Source: Streptomyces sp. KL109B (lineage in GTDB: Bacteria > Actinomycetota > Actinomycetes > Streptomycetales > Streptomycetaceae). Taken from it: DNA of 64,000 nt. The first letter of the stretch is position 1. Every line of letters begins with the position of its first letter. Below the pieces are notes generated by a model. It saw nothing but the letters and a program-made list of their open reading frames with translations, did no database searches and had not been told where the DNA came from. Location of the stretch: assembly GCF_030766935.1 (NCBI RefSeq), contig NZ_JASERL010000002.1:1116001-1180000 (forward strand), read 5' to 3'. Shown piece by piece: positions 55,047 through 63,609 of this stretch. A program made the translations under genes and the position numbers.

Positions 55047-55808
55047 TCAGGCCTCCGGGCGCAGCATCGGCGGATTGAGCAGCGTCGCGCCACCGGCCCG
55101 GAAGAGCTGGGCCGGGCGGCCTCCCTGGCGGGTGGTGGTGCCGCCGGTCGGCACCAGGAAACCCGGCGTGCCCGTCACCTTGCGGTGGAAGTTGCGCGGG
55201 TCGAGGGCGACGCCCCACACGGCTTCGTAGACGCGGCGCAGCTCTCCGACGGTGAACTCCGGCGGGCAGAACGCCGTGGCGAGCGAGGAGTACTCGATCT
55301 TGGAGCGCGCCCGCTCCACCCCGTCGGCCAGGATCTGCGCGTGGTCGAAGGCCAGCGGTGCCGCCTGTTCGCCCTCGCGCCCGTAGCCACCACGATTCAG
55401 CAGCGCCTCGACCGGGGCCCACCGCGCACTGTGCGCGTCGCCGCCCGGGCGGGGCGCGGGCAGGTCGGGAGCGAGTGCGAGATGGGCGACGCTGACCACA
55501 CGCATCCGTGGATCCCGCTTCGGCTCGCCGTATGTGGCCAGCTGTTCCAGGTGCGCGCCGTTGTCCTGAGCCGGCGCCATCGGGTCGTGGGCGCACAGCC
55601 CTGTTTCCTCGATCAGCTCGCGCGCGGCCGCCGCCGTCAGGTCCTCGTCGTCCCGCACGAATCCACCGGGCAGGGCCCAACGCCCTTGGAACGGCGGTTC
55701 ACCACGGCGTACCGCCAATGCGCACAGCGCGTGACGGCGCACGGTCAACACGACCAGATCGACGGTGACTGCGAAGGGCGGAAAGGCCGACGGGTCGTAT
55801 CGCGACAT
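55047..55808 (-). CDS. Nudix hydrolase/NrtR-like regulator with C-terminal winged helix
   Basis: A 253-residue protein. The Nudix domain (about 10-155) has an intact box, GGFVRDDEDLTAAAAR then ELIEETG (about 48-70), so hydrolysis is possible. The C-terminal part (about 175-253) has SLATAFCPPEFTVGELRRVY and FHRKVTGTPGFLVPTG, the NrtR-type winged helix. NrtR proteins repress NAD-synthesis genes and sense ADP-ribose. ATG 55808. A TCGTC-N5-GACGA dyad lies 14 bp upstream of the start and could be its own operator. No NAD gene is adjacent, so the regulon lies elsewhere. Confidence 0.88.
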   Translation of the reverse strand: MSRYDPSAFPPFAVTVDLVVLTVRRHALCALAVRRGEPPFQGRWALPGGFVRDDEDLTAAAARELIEETGLCAHDPMAPAQDNGAHLEQLATYGEPKRDPRMRVVSVAHLALAPDLPAPRPGGDAHSARWAPVEALLNRGGYGREGEQAAPLAFDHAQILADGVERARSKIEYSSLATAFCPPEFTVGELRRVYEAVWGVALDPRNFHRKVTGTPGFLVPTGGTTTRQGGRPAQLFRAGGATLLNPPMLRPEA

Positions 55809-55821
55809 GGAACGATCATAG

Positions 55822-55836
55822 TCGTCTGCCTGACGA
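55822..55836. promoter_or_regulatory. Dyad upstream of Nudix regulator
   Basis: TCGTC-TGCCT-GACGA, perfect 5-bp arms centred about 20 bp upstream of the start codon. Plausible autoregulatory operator. Confidence 0.4.
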
Positions 55837-55915
55837 TAAACACTCCCTTCGCTCGTCTGCTCCGCCCCGCTCCAGGCGGCCCGTACCAGTCCTGTTGTGT
55901 CGTGAGCCGCTCCCG

Positions 55916-58090
55916 TCACACCCCCAACTGCAGTTCCTCCGCGGCCTCCTCCACCATGGCGAGGCCGAGCCTGCTGACGCGTACCGAGAATGCCTGACCC
56001 GCGACCCGCAGTCCGGTCAGCCCGATCTCCCCCAGCGGAGCGCCGCGCATCGGCGTCAGCGTCACGGTGCGGGCCGGTACGTCGGGTCGGACGCCCGCGA
56101 GAGTGGCCAGGATGTGCACTCCGGAGGCGGCCGCGACGGCGGCGGGTCTGCACGCGGCGGGGTGCGGCAACGGAGCACCTCCCTCGACCCGCTGCAGCCC
56201 CGCGTACATCTCGGGAAGCCTGCTGTCGAAGGCGTCCGCCGCGGCCAGGAGGCCCCTGATCAGGGACGCGGCCTCCTTCTCGTACCCAGCGGCGGTCAGG
56301 CCCGAGGCGGCGATCGCGGTGTCGTGCACCCGCACGGCTCCCGAGCGGTGCCCGAACGGGTTGTACGACGCCTCCTTCACCCCCAGGCTTCTGAGCCCCC
56401 ATCCGGAGTCGAGCCCCGGCCCGCCGAGCAGTCTCGCGAGCTGCTCGGTCTGCACCTTGTCGAGCAGGCCCGGTGCGCACACGCCCGCGCCGAGCAATCC
56501 GGTGTCCAGAAGGTGGGCGGCGCCGCTGCCCAGCCGCGCGGCCCGCCTCCCGTCCGCCGTGCGTACGGCCGCCGGCCTGCCCCCGCCGCGGTCCTCCACC
56601 CAGAAGTCCTCCCGGAAGCGCCGCCGCAGTTCCTCGGCCCATTGGCGCAGTTCACCGCCGCCGGGCCGGTCGTGGGCGTCGAGCAGTTCGGCGCCGAGCA
56701 GGGCCGCGCGGTACGCGTGTGCCTGGGTCTCGCACCGCTGGACGCCTCCGGGGCCGGGGTCCGGGATGTACGGGCCTTCGCGCGCGGTGGTCCGCAGCCA
56801 CCGCAGGCAGCGCTCGGCGGCGGGCAGCAGCTCCGCCACTTCGTGCTCGGCGAGGCCCCACCGTCTGGCCTCGGCGAGCACGACCGGGAACAGGAGCGTG
56901 GCCTCGATTCCGGTGCAGTGGGGCGGCAGTTGCGCGCCCGCCTGCCGTCGCGGCCCGGGCAGCTTCCCGAACTCCGCTCCCGGCTCCCGCAGTTGGGTAC
57001 GCGCGAGGGCGCGCAGGGTGCCCTGGGCCAGCCGCGTCCCCAAGGGCAGGGCCATCCGGGCGGCCGCCAGCGCCTCGGCCGGTGCCGGACCGCAGCGCCA
57101 CGGTGCGCCCGCGGCCACTGAGACGTCCGAGGGATGCGAGGGGTCACGCACCAGGAGCGCCTGGAGGTCGGCGATGCTGCCGCGCAGCAGCGGTCCCACG
57201 CGCGGGTCGTCCCCCTGCGCGACGGCGGGGGCCATCGGCCGTAGCGAACCGTGTCCCGCCGATCTGCCGTCGCCCCCGTCGCCCGTCCGCACGCGCAACC
57301 GCACCGTGCACCTGCCGCCCGGCGGCACGTCGAGCTCCCAGCGCAGCAGGCCGGCGGACGCGAGGGCGTCCGTGGGCGGCGGTGTCACCGTGACCAGGAC
57401 AGTCGGTCCACCACCGGCCGGCGACGACCAGCGAAGCCCGGAGTCGTGGACCATGGCGGGCAGTTCGCGCCCGCCGCGCCCCGCCGACACGGCGCCGAGC
57501 TCGGCGAGGTCGGTGCCGAGGGCGAGCTCGAGCGGCAGCCGCAGGGGACGCTGCGCGGAACTGTGCAGCGTGATGCTTTCCGTACCGTCCGCGCTCCGGG
57601 TCCGCTCGACCACGACGTCCGGGTCGGGTCCGGCGGTGGCGGACGCCCGTACCGTCGCCATGAAGCAGGCCCGGTCCGCCGAGATCATGCGCGCCTGCAC
57701 TGCGAGCGGTTCGCGTCCCGCCACCCGGATCTGACAGCGCGACAGCAGACGCCTGCCTCCGTGGTAGAAGCCGTCGAGTCCTTGGCCGGTGAGCTGCCCC
57801 TGGGCCGAGGAGATCGCGAGGCCGGGCAGCGCGACGCAGATCAACGCCTGGTGGACCGAAGGGAGTTCCACGTCCCTCGGCAGCGTGCGGGCGGGTCCCG
57901 TGGCCGGTGCCTGGAGGCCGGGGTGTCCCAGAGGCGTACGCGGTCGTCCCGGCGAAGGCTCTGGCGGCCCGACACCGGGGCCGCTGTTCGGGGGTGGCGC
58001 TCCCGGCGCCTCACGTACCGCTATGGAGGTACAGGGCACATCGGCATCAGGCACCGTAGGTGCGTACTGTCGCGAAGCGTTGGACGTCAT
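55916..58090 (-). CDS. Glycogen-debranching-like protein (GDE N-terminal domain family)
   Basis: A 724-residue protein. After a Pro-rich disordered N-terminus (~1-75), the region LISAQGQL-type core (PGLAISSAQGQLTGQGLDGF, YHGGRRLLSRCQIRV) matches the glycogen debranching enzyme N-terminal domain. The C-terminal half is an (alpha/alpha)6-like domain with PPHCTGIEATLLFPVVLAEA, GYEKEAASLIRGLLAAADAF and SRLPEMYAGLQR. Relatives may be amylo-alpha-1,6-glucosidases, but I cannot identify both catalytic acids with certainty. It is in the cytoplasm. ATG 58090 follows GAGCGAGG. No glycogen gene is adjacent. Confidence 0.82.
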   Translation of the reverse strand: MTSNASRQYAPTVPDADVPCTSIAVREAPGAPPPNSGPGVGPPEPSPGRPRTPLGHPGLQAPATGPARTLPRDVELPSVHQALICVALPGLAISSAQGQLTGQGLDGFYHGGRRLLSRCQIRVAGREPLAVQARMISADRACFMATVRASATAGPDPDVVVERTRSADGTESITLHSSAQRPLRLPLELALGTDLAELGAVSAGRGGRELPAMVHDSGLRWSSPAGGGPTVLVTVTPPPTDALASAGLLRWELDVPPGGRCTVRLRVRTGDGGDGRSAGHGSLRPMAPAVAQGDDPRVGPLLRGSIADLQALLVRDPSHPSDVSVAAGAPWRCGPAPAEALAAARMALPLGTRLAQGTLRALARTQLREPGAEFGKLPGPRRQAGAQLPPHCTGIEATLLFPVVLAEARRWGLAEHEVAELLPAAERCLRWLRTTAREGPYIPDPGPGGVQRCETQAHAYRAALLGAELLDAHDRPGGGELRQWAEELRRRFREDFWVEDRGGGRPAAVRTADGRRAARLGSGAAHLLDTGLLGAGVCAPGLLDKVQTEQLARLLGGPGLDSGWGLRSLGVKEASYNPFGHRSGAVRVHDTAIAASGLTAAGYEKEAASLIRGLLAAADAFDSRLPEMYAGLQRVEGGAPLPHPAACRPAAVAAASGVHILATLAGVRPDVPARTVTLTPMRGAPLGEIGLTGLRVAGQAFSVRVSRLGLAMVEEAAEELQLGV

Positions 58091-58257
58091 CCTCGCTCCC
58101 CTCCCCCTGCGCGTACGGCATTGCGCCGGACTGCTGTGCACCTCGGCGGCGCGGCCCGGCCGTCGCCACCGTCCACTGAGATGAACGGGGCGCACCCACC
58201 CCAAGTAACGCCGCAGGGCGGCGAAGCGGGGCAGCGGGGCCGCGCGGTGGTCGGGCC

Positions 58258-59661
58258 TCATCCGTCGCCCCTGCTCCGCTGCCGCCTCGGGCGGCGCTGC
58301 TCCGTGGGGCGCCGAGGTGCACGCGCGCCCGCACGCGCAGGTCGTGTCCCTGCTCCGGGACGCCGCTCGCCCCGTCGGCGCAGGGCCGCCTCCAGGCCGC
58401 GAGCCGCACGGGACATTCCCGGGTCGGCGGCGCCTCCGGGGACGACCGCCGCCGAAGGTCGAGGCGCGCCCGCGCCGGTGGGGTCGCTGTCCACCGACCC
58501 GGCGGACACGTCGAGTGCGTCCGGTCCCGGTTCAGGGGCTGTTCGGCTCGCCCTCAGGGAGTGCCGAATGGGTTCGGGGTCGAGCCCGTCGGCCCGTGCT
58601 TCGTTGAGCAACCGGGCGAACACGTAGCTCGGGTCCACGCCCAAGGCCATCTCCAGCGCCTGGTCGGCCTCTACGGTGTCGCCGAGCGACCAGGCCACCC
58701 AGCCCGCGAGTGCCAGCGGCGCGGCGGCGTACTCCCGGTACGAGCCGACGCACCGACGCGCCAGTGCCCGCCAAAGGCGCAGTGCGTGGGCCGCCTCCTC
58801 GCCCTCCATCCACTCCGCGGCCCGATCCCTGGTCACCCGGTCCTGGAGGCCGAGAATCAGCGACGCGGCCTCGTCGTGCGCCAGCAGCTCGTCGTCCTTG
58901 AGGTCCGCCGAAAGCGCGTCGTCCGCTCCCGAAGCATCCGCGAGGCGCCGCATGAGCAGGCGGGCGAGATCCAGCGTCGCCGCCTCCACCTCCTCGCGAG
59001 GAGTCCCGGCAAGGATCCTCGGCACGAGGTCCATCGCCGCCGCGTCGAGGGCCCGCGTCTGGTCCGCGACCAGCGCCGTTTCCAGGGGAGCGAGGCGCGC
59101 CCTCATCCTCCCCAGGGAATCCCGTACTCGAATGCCGGCGAAGGCGGCCGTGGCGGCCATCACCGAGGTGCCCTCGCTCGCGATGACGTTGCCCTCCGCG
59201 GGGCAGCACTCGGCGCGCGGGCAGCAGTAGGACCAGTACCTGCCTTCCGAGAGACACAGGGCTTCCGTCACCGGCACGTCGAGGCTGCCGCACTCGGTAC
59301 GCAGGAGTTGGGCGAGCGGCCTGAGGCGTTCCATGAGCCGCTGTCCCGCATCGGGGCCCGGAGTCGTGGCGTCCTGGCAGAGGAACGCGACGATGCTGTC
59401 GGGGTGTCCGTCCCTGCGCTCGCACTCGCCGATCAGGCACTGGGCCATCTGTCGCGCCACGGCCGCCCAGTCCTCGGTGCGCTCGGGAATCCCGAGGCGC
59501 ACGCGACCGCCGAACCGCCCTTTGTGCAGGGCGACCAGGACGACGCTGTCCTCGGGCCGGAACCCGAGCAAGTACGGGAGCGCCTCGGCGAGTTCGCCTG
59601 CCGTGCGGAGGGTGATCTTCGCTTCGCCGGCCGTCCCGGCGGGTTCGCTGTGATTCGTCAT
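58258..59661 (-). CDS. DUF4192 family protein
   Basis: A 467-residue protein. The DUF4192 domain begins KITLRTAGELAEALPYLLGF and continues RPEDSVVLVALHKGRFGGRV, with a cysteine-rich strip SYCCPRAECCPAEGNV. The C-terminal half is helical (LPRILAGT, LRRLADASGADDAL, WVAWSLGDTVEADQALEMAL, like TPR) and ends in a basic Arg/Pro-rich tail of about 50 residues (RRPTEQRRPRRQRSRGDG). The function is unknown; this family is common in Actinobacteria. ATG 59661. It is divergent from recQ across a gap with two DnaA boxes. Confidence 0.85.
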   Translation of the reverse strand: MTNHSEPAGTAGEAKITLRTAGELAEALPYLLGFRPEDSVVLVALHKGRFGGRVRLGIPERTEDWAAVARQMAQCLIGECERRDGHPDSIVAFLCQDATTPGPDAGQRLMERLRPLAQLLRTECGSLDVPVTEALCLSEGRYWSYCCPRAECCPAEGNVIASEGTSVMAATAAFAGIRVRDSLGRMRARLAPLETALVADQTRALDAAAMDLVPRILAGTPREEVEAATLDLARLLMRRLADASGADDALSADLKDDELLAHDEAASLILGLQDRVTRDRAAEWMEGEEAAHALRLWRALARRCVGSYREYAAAPLALAGWVAWSLGDTVEADQALEMALGVDPSYVFARLLNEARADGLDPEPIRHSLRASRTAPEPGPDALDVSAGSVDSDPTGAGAPRPSAAVVPGGAADPGMSRAARGLEAALRRRGERRPGAGTRPARAGARAPRRPTEQRRPRRQRSRGDG

Positions 59662-59701
59662 ACGCCGACCATGCCGCGGAACGCGATGCTCCGGTTTTGC
59701 C

Positions 59702-59710
59702 TGTGGATAA
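59702..59710 (-). promoter_or_regulatory. DnaA box TTATCCACA
   Basis: Exact match on the minus strand in the DUF4192/recQ divergent promoter region, one of an oppositely oriented pair. Confidence 0.55.
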
Positions 59711-59734
59711 CCCCGAGCAGGGACACGACAGGAG

Positions 59735-59743
59735 TTGTCCACA
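59735..59743 (+). promoter_or_regulatory. DnaA box TTGTCCACA
   Basis: Matches the Streptomyces-preferred DnaA box TTGTCCACA, 51 bp upstream of recQ, facing the box at 59702. Confidence 0.6.
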
Positions 59744-59794
59744 GGTCGGCGGGGTCGTTCGCGCGATGTCAGTGCCATCGGGTTGCATGGGGGC

Positions 59795-61960
59795 ATGAGC
59801 AACGAAGAGCTGCGGACAGCCGCCGATGCCGTCCTCGCCCGCCTCGTCGGCGATCCGAGCGGCGGGGCCAGACTGCGCGAGGACCAGTGGCGGGCCATCG
59901 AGGCCCTGGTCGCCGAGCACCGGCGGGCCCTCGTCGTGCAGCGCACCGGCTGGGGCAAGTCCGCGGTGTACTTCGTCGCGACCGCGCTGATCCGCCGGCG
60001 CGGGGGCGGGCCGACCGTGATCGTCTCCCCGCTGCTGGCGCTCATGCGCAATCAGGTGGAGGCGGCGGAGCGTGCGGGCATCCGCGCCCGCACCATCAAC
60101 TCGTCGAACACCGAGGAGTGGGACGCCGTGCGGGCCGATGTGGCGGCCGGTGACGTCGACGTTCTGCTGGTCAGCCCCGAGCGGCTCAACAACCCGGACT
60201 TCCGGGACAACGTACTGCCCCAACTCGCCGCCGCCACGGGCCTGCTCGTCGTCGACGAGGCGCACTGCATCTCGGACTGGGGGCATGACTTCCGCCCCGA
60301 CTACCGCCGCCTGCGCACGATGCTGGCCGAGCTGCCGCAGGGCGTGCCCGTGCTGGCGACGACGGCGACGGCCAACGCGCGCGTGACGGCGGACGTCGCG
60401 GACCAGCTCGGCACCGGTTCCGGTTCGGACGACGCCCTGGTGCTGCGTGGCCCGCTCGACCGCGAGAGCCTCAGCCTCGGCGTGCTGCAACTGCCGGACG
60501 CCGCGCACCGTTTGGCCTGGCTCGCCGACCACCTGGACGAGCTGCCGGGCTCCGGGATCATCTACACCCTCACCGTCGCCGCGGCGGAGGAGGTCACGGC
60601 CTATCTGCGACAGTGCGGCCACACCGTGTCCTCGTACACGGGGAAGACGGAGAACGCGGACCGCCAGCAGGCCGAGGAGGACCTGCTGGCGAACCGGGTG
60701 AAGGCCCTGGTCGCCACGTCCGCGCTGGGGATGGGCTTCGACAAGCCGGACCTCGGCTTCGTCGTCCACCTGGGCTCCCCGTCCTCGCCGATCGCCTACT
60801 ACCAGCAGGTGGGTCGCGCCGGGCGTGGCGTGGACCACGCGGAGGTGCTGCTGCTTCCCGGCAAGGAGGACGAGGCGATCTGGCGCTACTTCGCCTCGCT
60901 CGCCTTCCCTCCGGAGGATCAGGTGCGGCGCACCCTGGATGTGCTCGCGCGGTCCGAGCGGCCGCTCTCCCTGCCCGCGCTCGAACCACTCGTGGAGCTG
61001 CGCCGCTCCCGCCTGGAGACCATGCTCAAGGTCCTCGACGTGGACGGCGCCGTGCACCGGGTGAAGGGCGGCTGGATCGCCACCGGACAGCCCTGGGCGT
61101 ACGACACCGAGCGGTACGCGTGGGTGGCCAAGCAGCGCGAGACCGAGCAGCAGGCGATGCGGGACTACGCGACGACGACCGGCTGCCGTATGGAGTTCCT
61201 GCGCCGTCAGCTGGACGACGAGGAGGCGGCTCCCTGCGGCCGGTGCGACAACTGCGCGGCGCCGCGGTTCTCGGACGCCGTCTCGCCCGAGGCGCTGAAC
61301 TCGGCGCGCGGTGAACTCGGCCGCCCCGGCGTCGAGGTGGAGCCCCGGAAGATGTGGCCGACCGGCCTCGCGGCGGTGGGCATCGACCTCAAGGGCCGCA
61401 TCCCCGCGGGCGAGCAGGCGTCGGCGGGGCGGGCGCTCGGCCGCCTCTCGGACATCGGCTGGGGCAACCGGCTGCGCCCGATGTTCACGCCGCAGGCCCA
61501 GGACGGGCCGGTGCCGGACGACGTGGCGGGTGCCGTCGTCGACGTGCTCGCCGACTGGGCCAAGGGTCCGGGCGGCTGGGCGTCCGGGTCCCCCGACGCG
61601 TCACCGCGCCCCGTGGGCGTGGTGACGATGGCGTCGCACACCCGCCCGCAGCTGATCCACTCCTTGGGCGCGGGCATCGCGCAGGTCGGCCGCATGCCGC
61701 TGCTGGGCAGCCTCTCGTACGCTCCGGGCAGTGACACCGCGCACATCTCGCGCAGCAACAGCGCACAGCGACTGCGCGCCCTCGACGGCACGTTGACGCT
61801 CCCGCCCGAACTGTCCGAGGCGCTCGCACGCGCGGGCGGCCCGGTGCTGCTCGTCGACGACTACACGGAGACCGGCTGGACGCTGGCGATGGCCGCGCGG
61901 CTGCTGCGCCGGGCGGGCGCCGAGGGGGTGTTGCCACTGGTCCTGGCGGTACAGGGCTGA
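59795..61960 (+). CDS. recQ: RecQ-type DNA helicase fused to a phosphoribosyltransferase-like domain
   Basis: A 721-residue protein. It contains helicase motif I QRTGWGKSA (about 49-57), Ia SPLLALMRNQ, II DEAH (154-157) in VVDEAHCISDWGHDFRPDYR, TATAN, and VI YYQQVGRAGRG. The RecQ zinc site is RMEFLRRQL, then CGRCDNC. From about residue 570 the sequence turns into a type I PRTase fold (GVVTMASHTRPQLIHSLGAG) with the PRPP motif VLLVDDYTETGWTL at 684-697. The fold may bind nucleotide rather than catalyse. ATG 59795 has a weak ribosome site (GGGGGC). Start 59735 would run into the DnaA boxes. Confidence 0.93.
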   Translation: MSNEELRTAADAVLARLVGDPSGGARLREDQWRAIEALVAEHRRALVVQRTGWGKSAVYFVATALIRRRGGGPTVIVSPLLALMRNQVEAAERAGIRARTINSSNTEEWDAVRADVAAGDVDVLLVSPERLNNPDFRDNVLPQLAAATGLLVVDEAHCISDWGHDFRPDYRRLRTMLAELPQGVPVLATTATANARVTADVADQLGTGSGSDDALVLRGPLDRESLSLGVLQLPDAAHRLAWLADHLDELPGSGIIYTLTVAAAEEVTAYLRQCGHTVSSYTGKTENADRQQAEEDLLANRVKALVATSALGMGFDKPDLGFVVHLGSPSSPIAYYQQVGRAGRGVDHAEVLLLPGKEDEAIWRYFASLAFPPEDQVRRTLDVLARSERPLSLPALEPLVELRRSRLETMLKVLDVDGAVHRVKGGWIATGQPWAYDTERYAWVAKQRETEQQAMRDYATTTGCRMEFLRRQLDDEEAAPCGRCDNCAAPRFSDAVSPEALNSARGELGRPGVEVEPRKMWPTGLAAVGIDLKGRIPAGEQASAGRALGRLSDIGWGNRLRPMFTPQAQDGPVPDDVAGAVVDVLADWAKGPGGWASGSPDASPRPVGVVTMASHTRPQLIHSLGAGIAQVGRMPLLGSLSYAPGSDTAHISRSNSAQRLRALDGTLTLPPELSEALARAGGPVLLVDDYTETGWTLAMAARLLRRAGAEGVLPLVLAVQG

Positions 61961-62182
61961 AGCACGCGTCGGGCGAGCGACCTTTGGGCAGGGATATTGA
62001 CGACGCATCGCCAGATACGGGAACGCGGTCCCAATTGCTCGTTGCCGTCTGCCACGACGACGGGAAGAATTGGAATCGCTCCCCGCGCGGCTCCCCGTGG
62101 CCCCGTAGAGCTCTGCCGCGGTGCGCCCCCACCCTCAGTCCGACCCCGCCCTCCGTGTGGGCGTGTAGCCGAAGGGAGGACC

Positions 62183-62824
62183 GTGGCCTTCGGATTCGCT
62201 CCGTACTCGGCGGCGTCAATGTCCGCGTCCTCGATGCGTACCGAGAGGTCCGCCGATTCCGTCAACCGACCGACGAGGCTGCTCGAACCCGCGGAGTGGG
62301 CAGCCGCCGGCATCCCGCTGCTGCGCAATCCGCGCGAGGTCGTCAGCGGGCTGCACACCCGCCACCGACCGATCCCCCGGACCGCCGTCGTAGCCGTGCT
62401 CGACCCCGAGGAGCGGCTGCGGGCCAGCGCCTCGTTCGTGCGCCGTGAGAGCGCCACCGACGGCTGGACGTTCCGCAACGCCCTGCTGTCCCAGCTGCGC
62501 CGGGTCATCCCGCACGACCTGCGCCGCCGCACCCCGGTCCGCACCGCGGTGCTGCTGTACTGCCGCGAGGGGGACACCCGTTGGACGGAGGAGGACGGGG
62601 CCTGGATGTGGGGGCTGCGCGACGCGTGCACGCTGCACGGCCTGCGCTGCGGGGCGTACATCACGATGACGCGGGACGGCTGGCAGGTGCTCGGCGAAGG
62701 CAGGGCGGGCCGCCGCCCGAGCGTGGGCTCCGTGGCCGAGGCCCTGGGCCGGGGCGAAGCGTCGGCGGCGCCACGCACCGGCGGCGCCGCAACGGAAGTG
62801 CTCCGCCGCGCCGCGGCACGCTGA
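62183..62824 (+). CDS. Conserved hypothetical protein (213 aa)
   Basis: A 213-residue protein from a GTG after GAAGGGAGGACC, a strong ribosome site. It has a Ser/Ala-rich start, then REVVSGLHTRHRPIPRTAVV and RVIPHDLRRRTPVRTAVLLY, followed by WMWGLRDACTLHGLRCGAYI. It looks like an alpha/beta fold reminiscent of a nuclease or toprim-like domain, but no catalytic set is certain. The final 35 residues are Gly/Ala/Arg-rich and probably disordered. A weak hairpin follows (62852-62896). Function unknown; the position after recQ may or may not be significant. Confidence 0.78.
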   Translation: MAFGFAPYSAASMSASSMRTERSADSVNRPTRLLEPAEWAAAGIPLLRNPREVVSGLHTRHRPIPRTAVVAVLDPEERLRASASFVRRESATDGWTFRNALLSQLRRVIPHDLRRRTPVRTAVLLYCREGDTRWTEEDGAWMWGLRDACTLHGLRCGAYITMTRDGWQVLGEGRAGRRPSVGSVAEALGRGEASAAPRTGGAATEVLRRAAAR

Positions 62825-62851
62825 ACCGCGCCACCGCGGCCGCGCGCCCGC

Positions 62852-62896
62852 CTGCCGGACTCCCCTGACACCGCTTCGCGGTGCGGGCAGCCGGCA
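62852..62896. terminator. Possible weak terminator
   Basis: TGCCGG (62852-62857) and CCGGCA (62891-62896) flank an inner stem CACCGC-TTC-GCGGTG (62869-62883), between convergent genes. Confidence 0.4.
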
Positions 62897-62905
62897 AGCG
62901 GCGCG

Positions 62906-63541
62906 TCAGACCCCGGCGCCCAGCGCCGAGTTGATGCGCTGCGGGTCACCGCACACGATCAGCAGGGCACCGGCCCGGCCGAGCGCGAGCGGCAGCGCCG
63001 CGGTGGCGACCTCGTCGGCTCCGCCGTTCACGGCGACGACGACCACCGGGCGGGCCGCGGCGCGGTCCAGGGCGGAGGCGTCGGCGTAGAAGACGTCGTC
63101 GCGGGCGTCGTGCTGCGCCCAGTAGGAGTCCTCGCCGAAGGACAGCTCGTGGGCCGCCCACGGGTGCGGGTCACCGGTGGTGATCACCAGGACGTCGCCG
63201 GGCCCGCGACCCGAGTCGAGCAGCAGGTCGAGGGCCTCCTCCGCGGCGTCCAGCGCACCGTCGGCCGAGGCCGGGATGAGCTGGATCTGCGGCTGAGTGT
63301 CCGAAGTCGGCGTGGCAGCGGGGGCGTTCGGCCCCGGCTTGGGGACACCCGCCGACTCGCGCGGAGGTCGCTGCGCGGACGGCGTGGGCCTTGAGGGACC
63401 CGGACGTCCGGGTCGCGGGGGCGCCGCGGGACGCGGGCCGGGTACGGGGCGGGGGGTCGGCGCGGTACGGCCGCTGGCGGGCGTGGCGCGGGGACCCTGG
63501 GCACTCTCGTGAATCTGAGGCTCCTCGGGACTGAGAGGCAT
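62906..63541 (-). CDS. Unknown protein with Pro-rich N-terminus
   Basis: A 211-residue protein. Residues 1-85 are Pro/Arg/Ala/Thr-rich and disordered. The folded part (about 90-211) has DGALDAAEEALDLLLDSGRG, GDVLVITTGDPHPWAAHELS, YWAQHDARDDVFYADASAL and RPVVVVAVNGGADEVATAAL. This resembles the C-terminal 2A subdomain of UvrD-type helicases (RPGDVLVL...VVLVAVNGG) without the ATPase half. ATG 63541 was chosen; an extension to 63691 would overlap rnhB's stop region. Its function is unknown, and the helicase relation is a guess. Confidence 0.75.
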   Translation of the reverse strand: MPLSPEEPQIHESAQGPRATPASGRTAPTPRPVPGPRPAAPPRPGRPGPSRPTPSAQRPPRESAGVPKPGPNAPAATPTSDTQPQIQLIPASADGALDAAEEALDLLLDSGRGPGDVLVITTGDPHPWAAHELSFGEDSYWAQHDARDDVFYADASALDRAAARPVVVVAVNGGADEVATAALPLALGRAGALLIVCGDPQRINSALGAGV

Positions 63542-63609
63542 GAGCTGATATCTATCAAACGCAGGTGCGACTCGCGTCAGCGGGTGGCACGTCAGTGCGA
63601 ACGCGGTGG

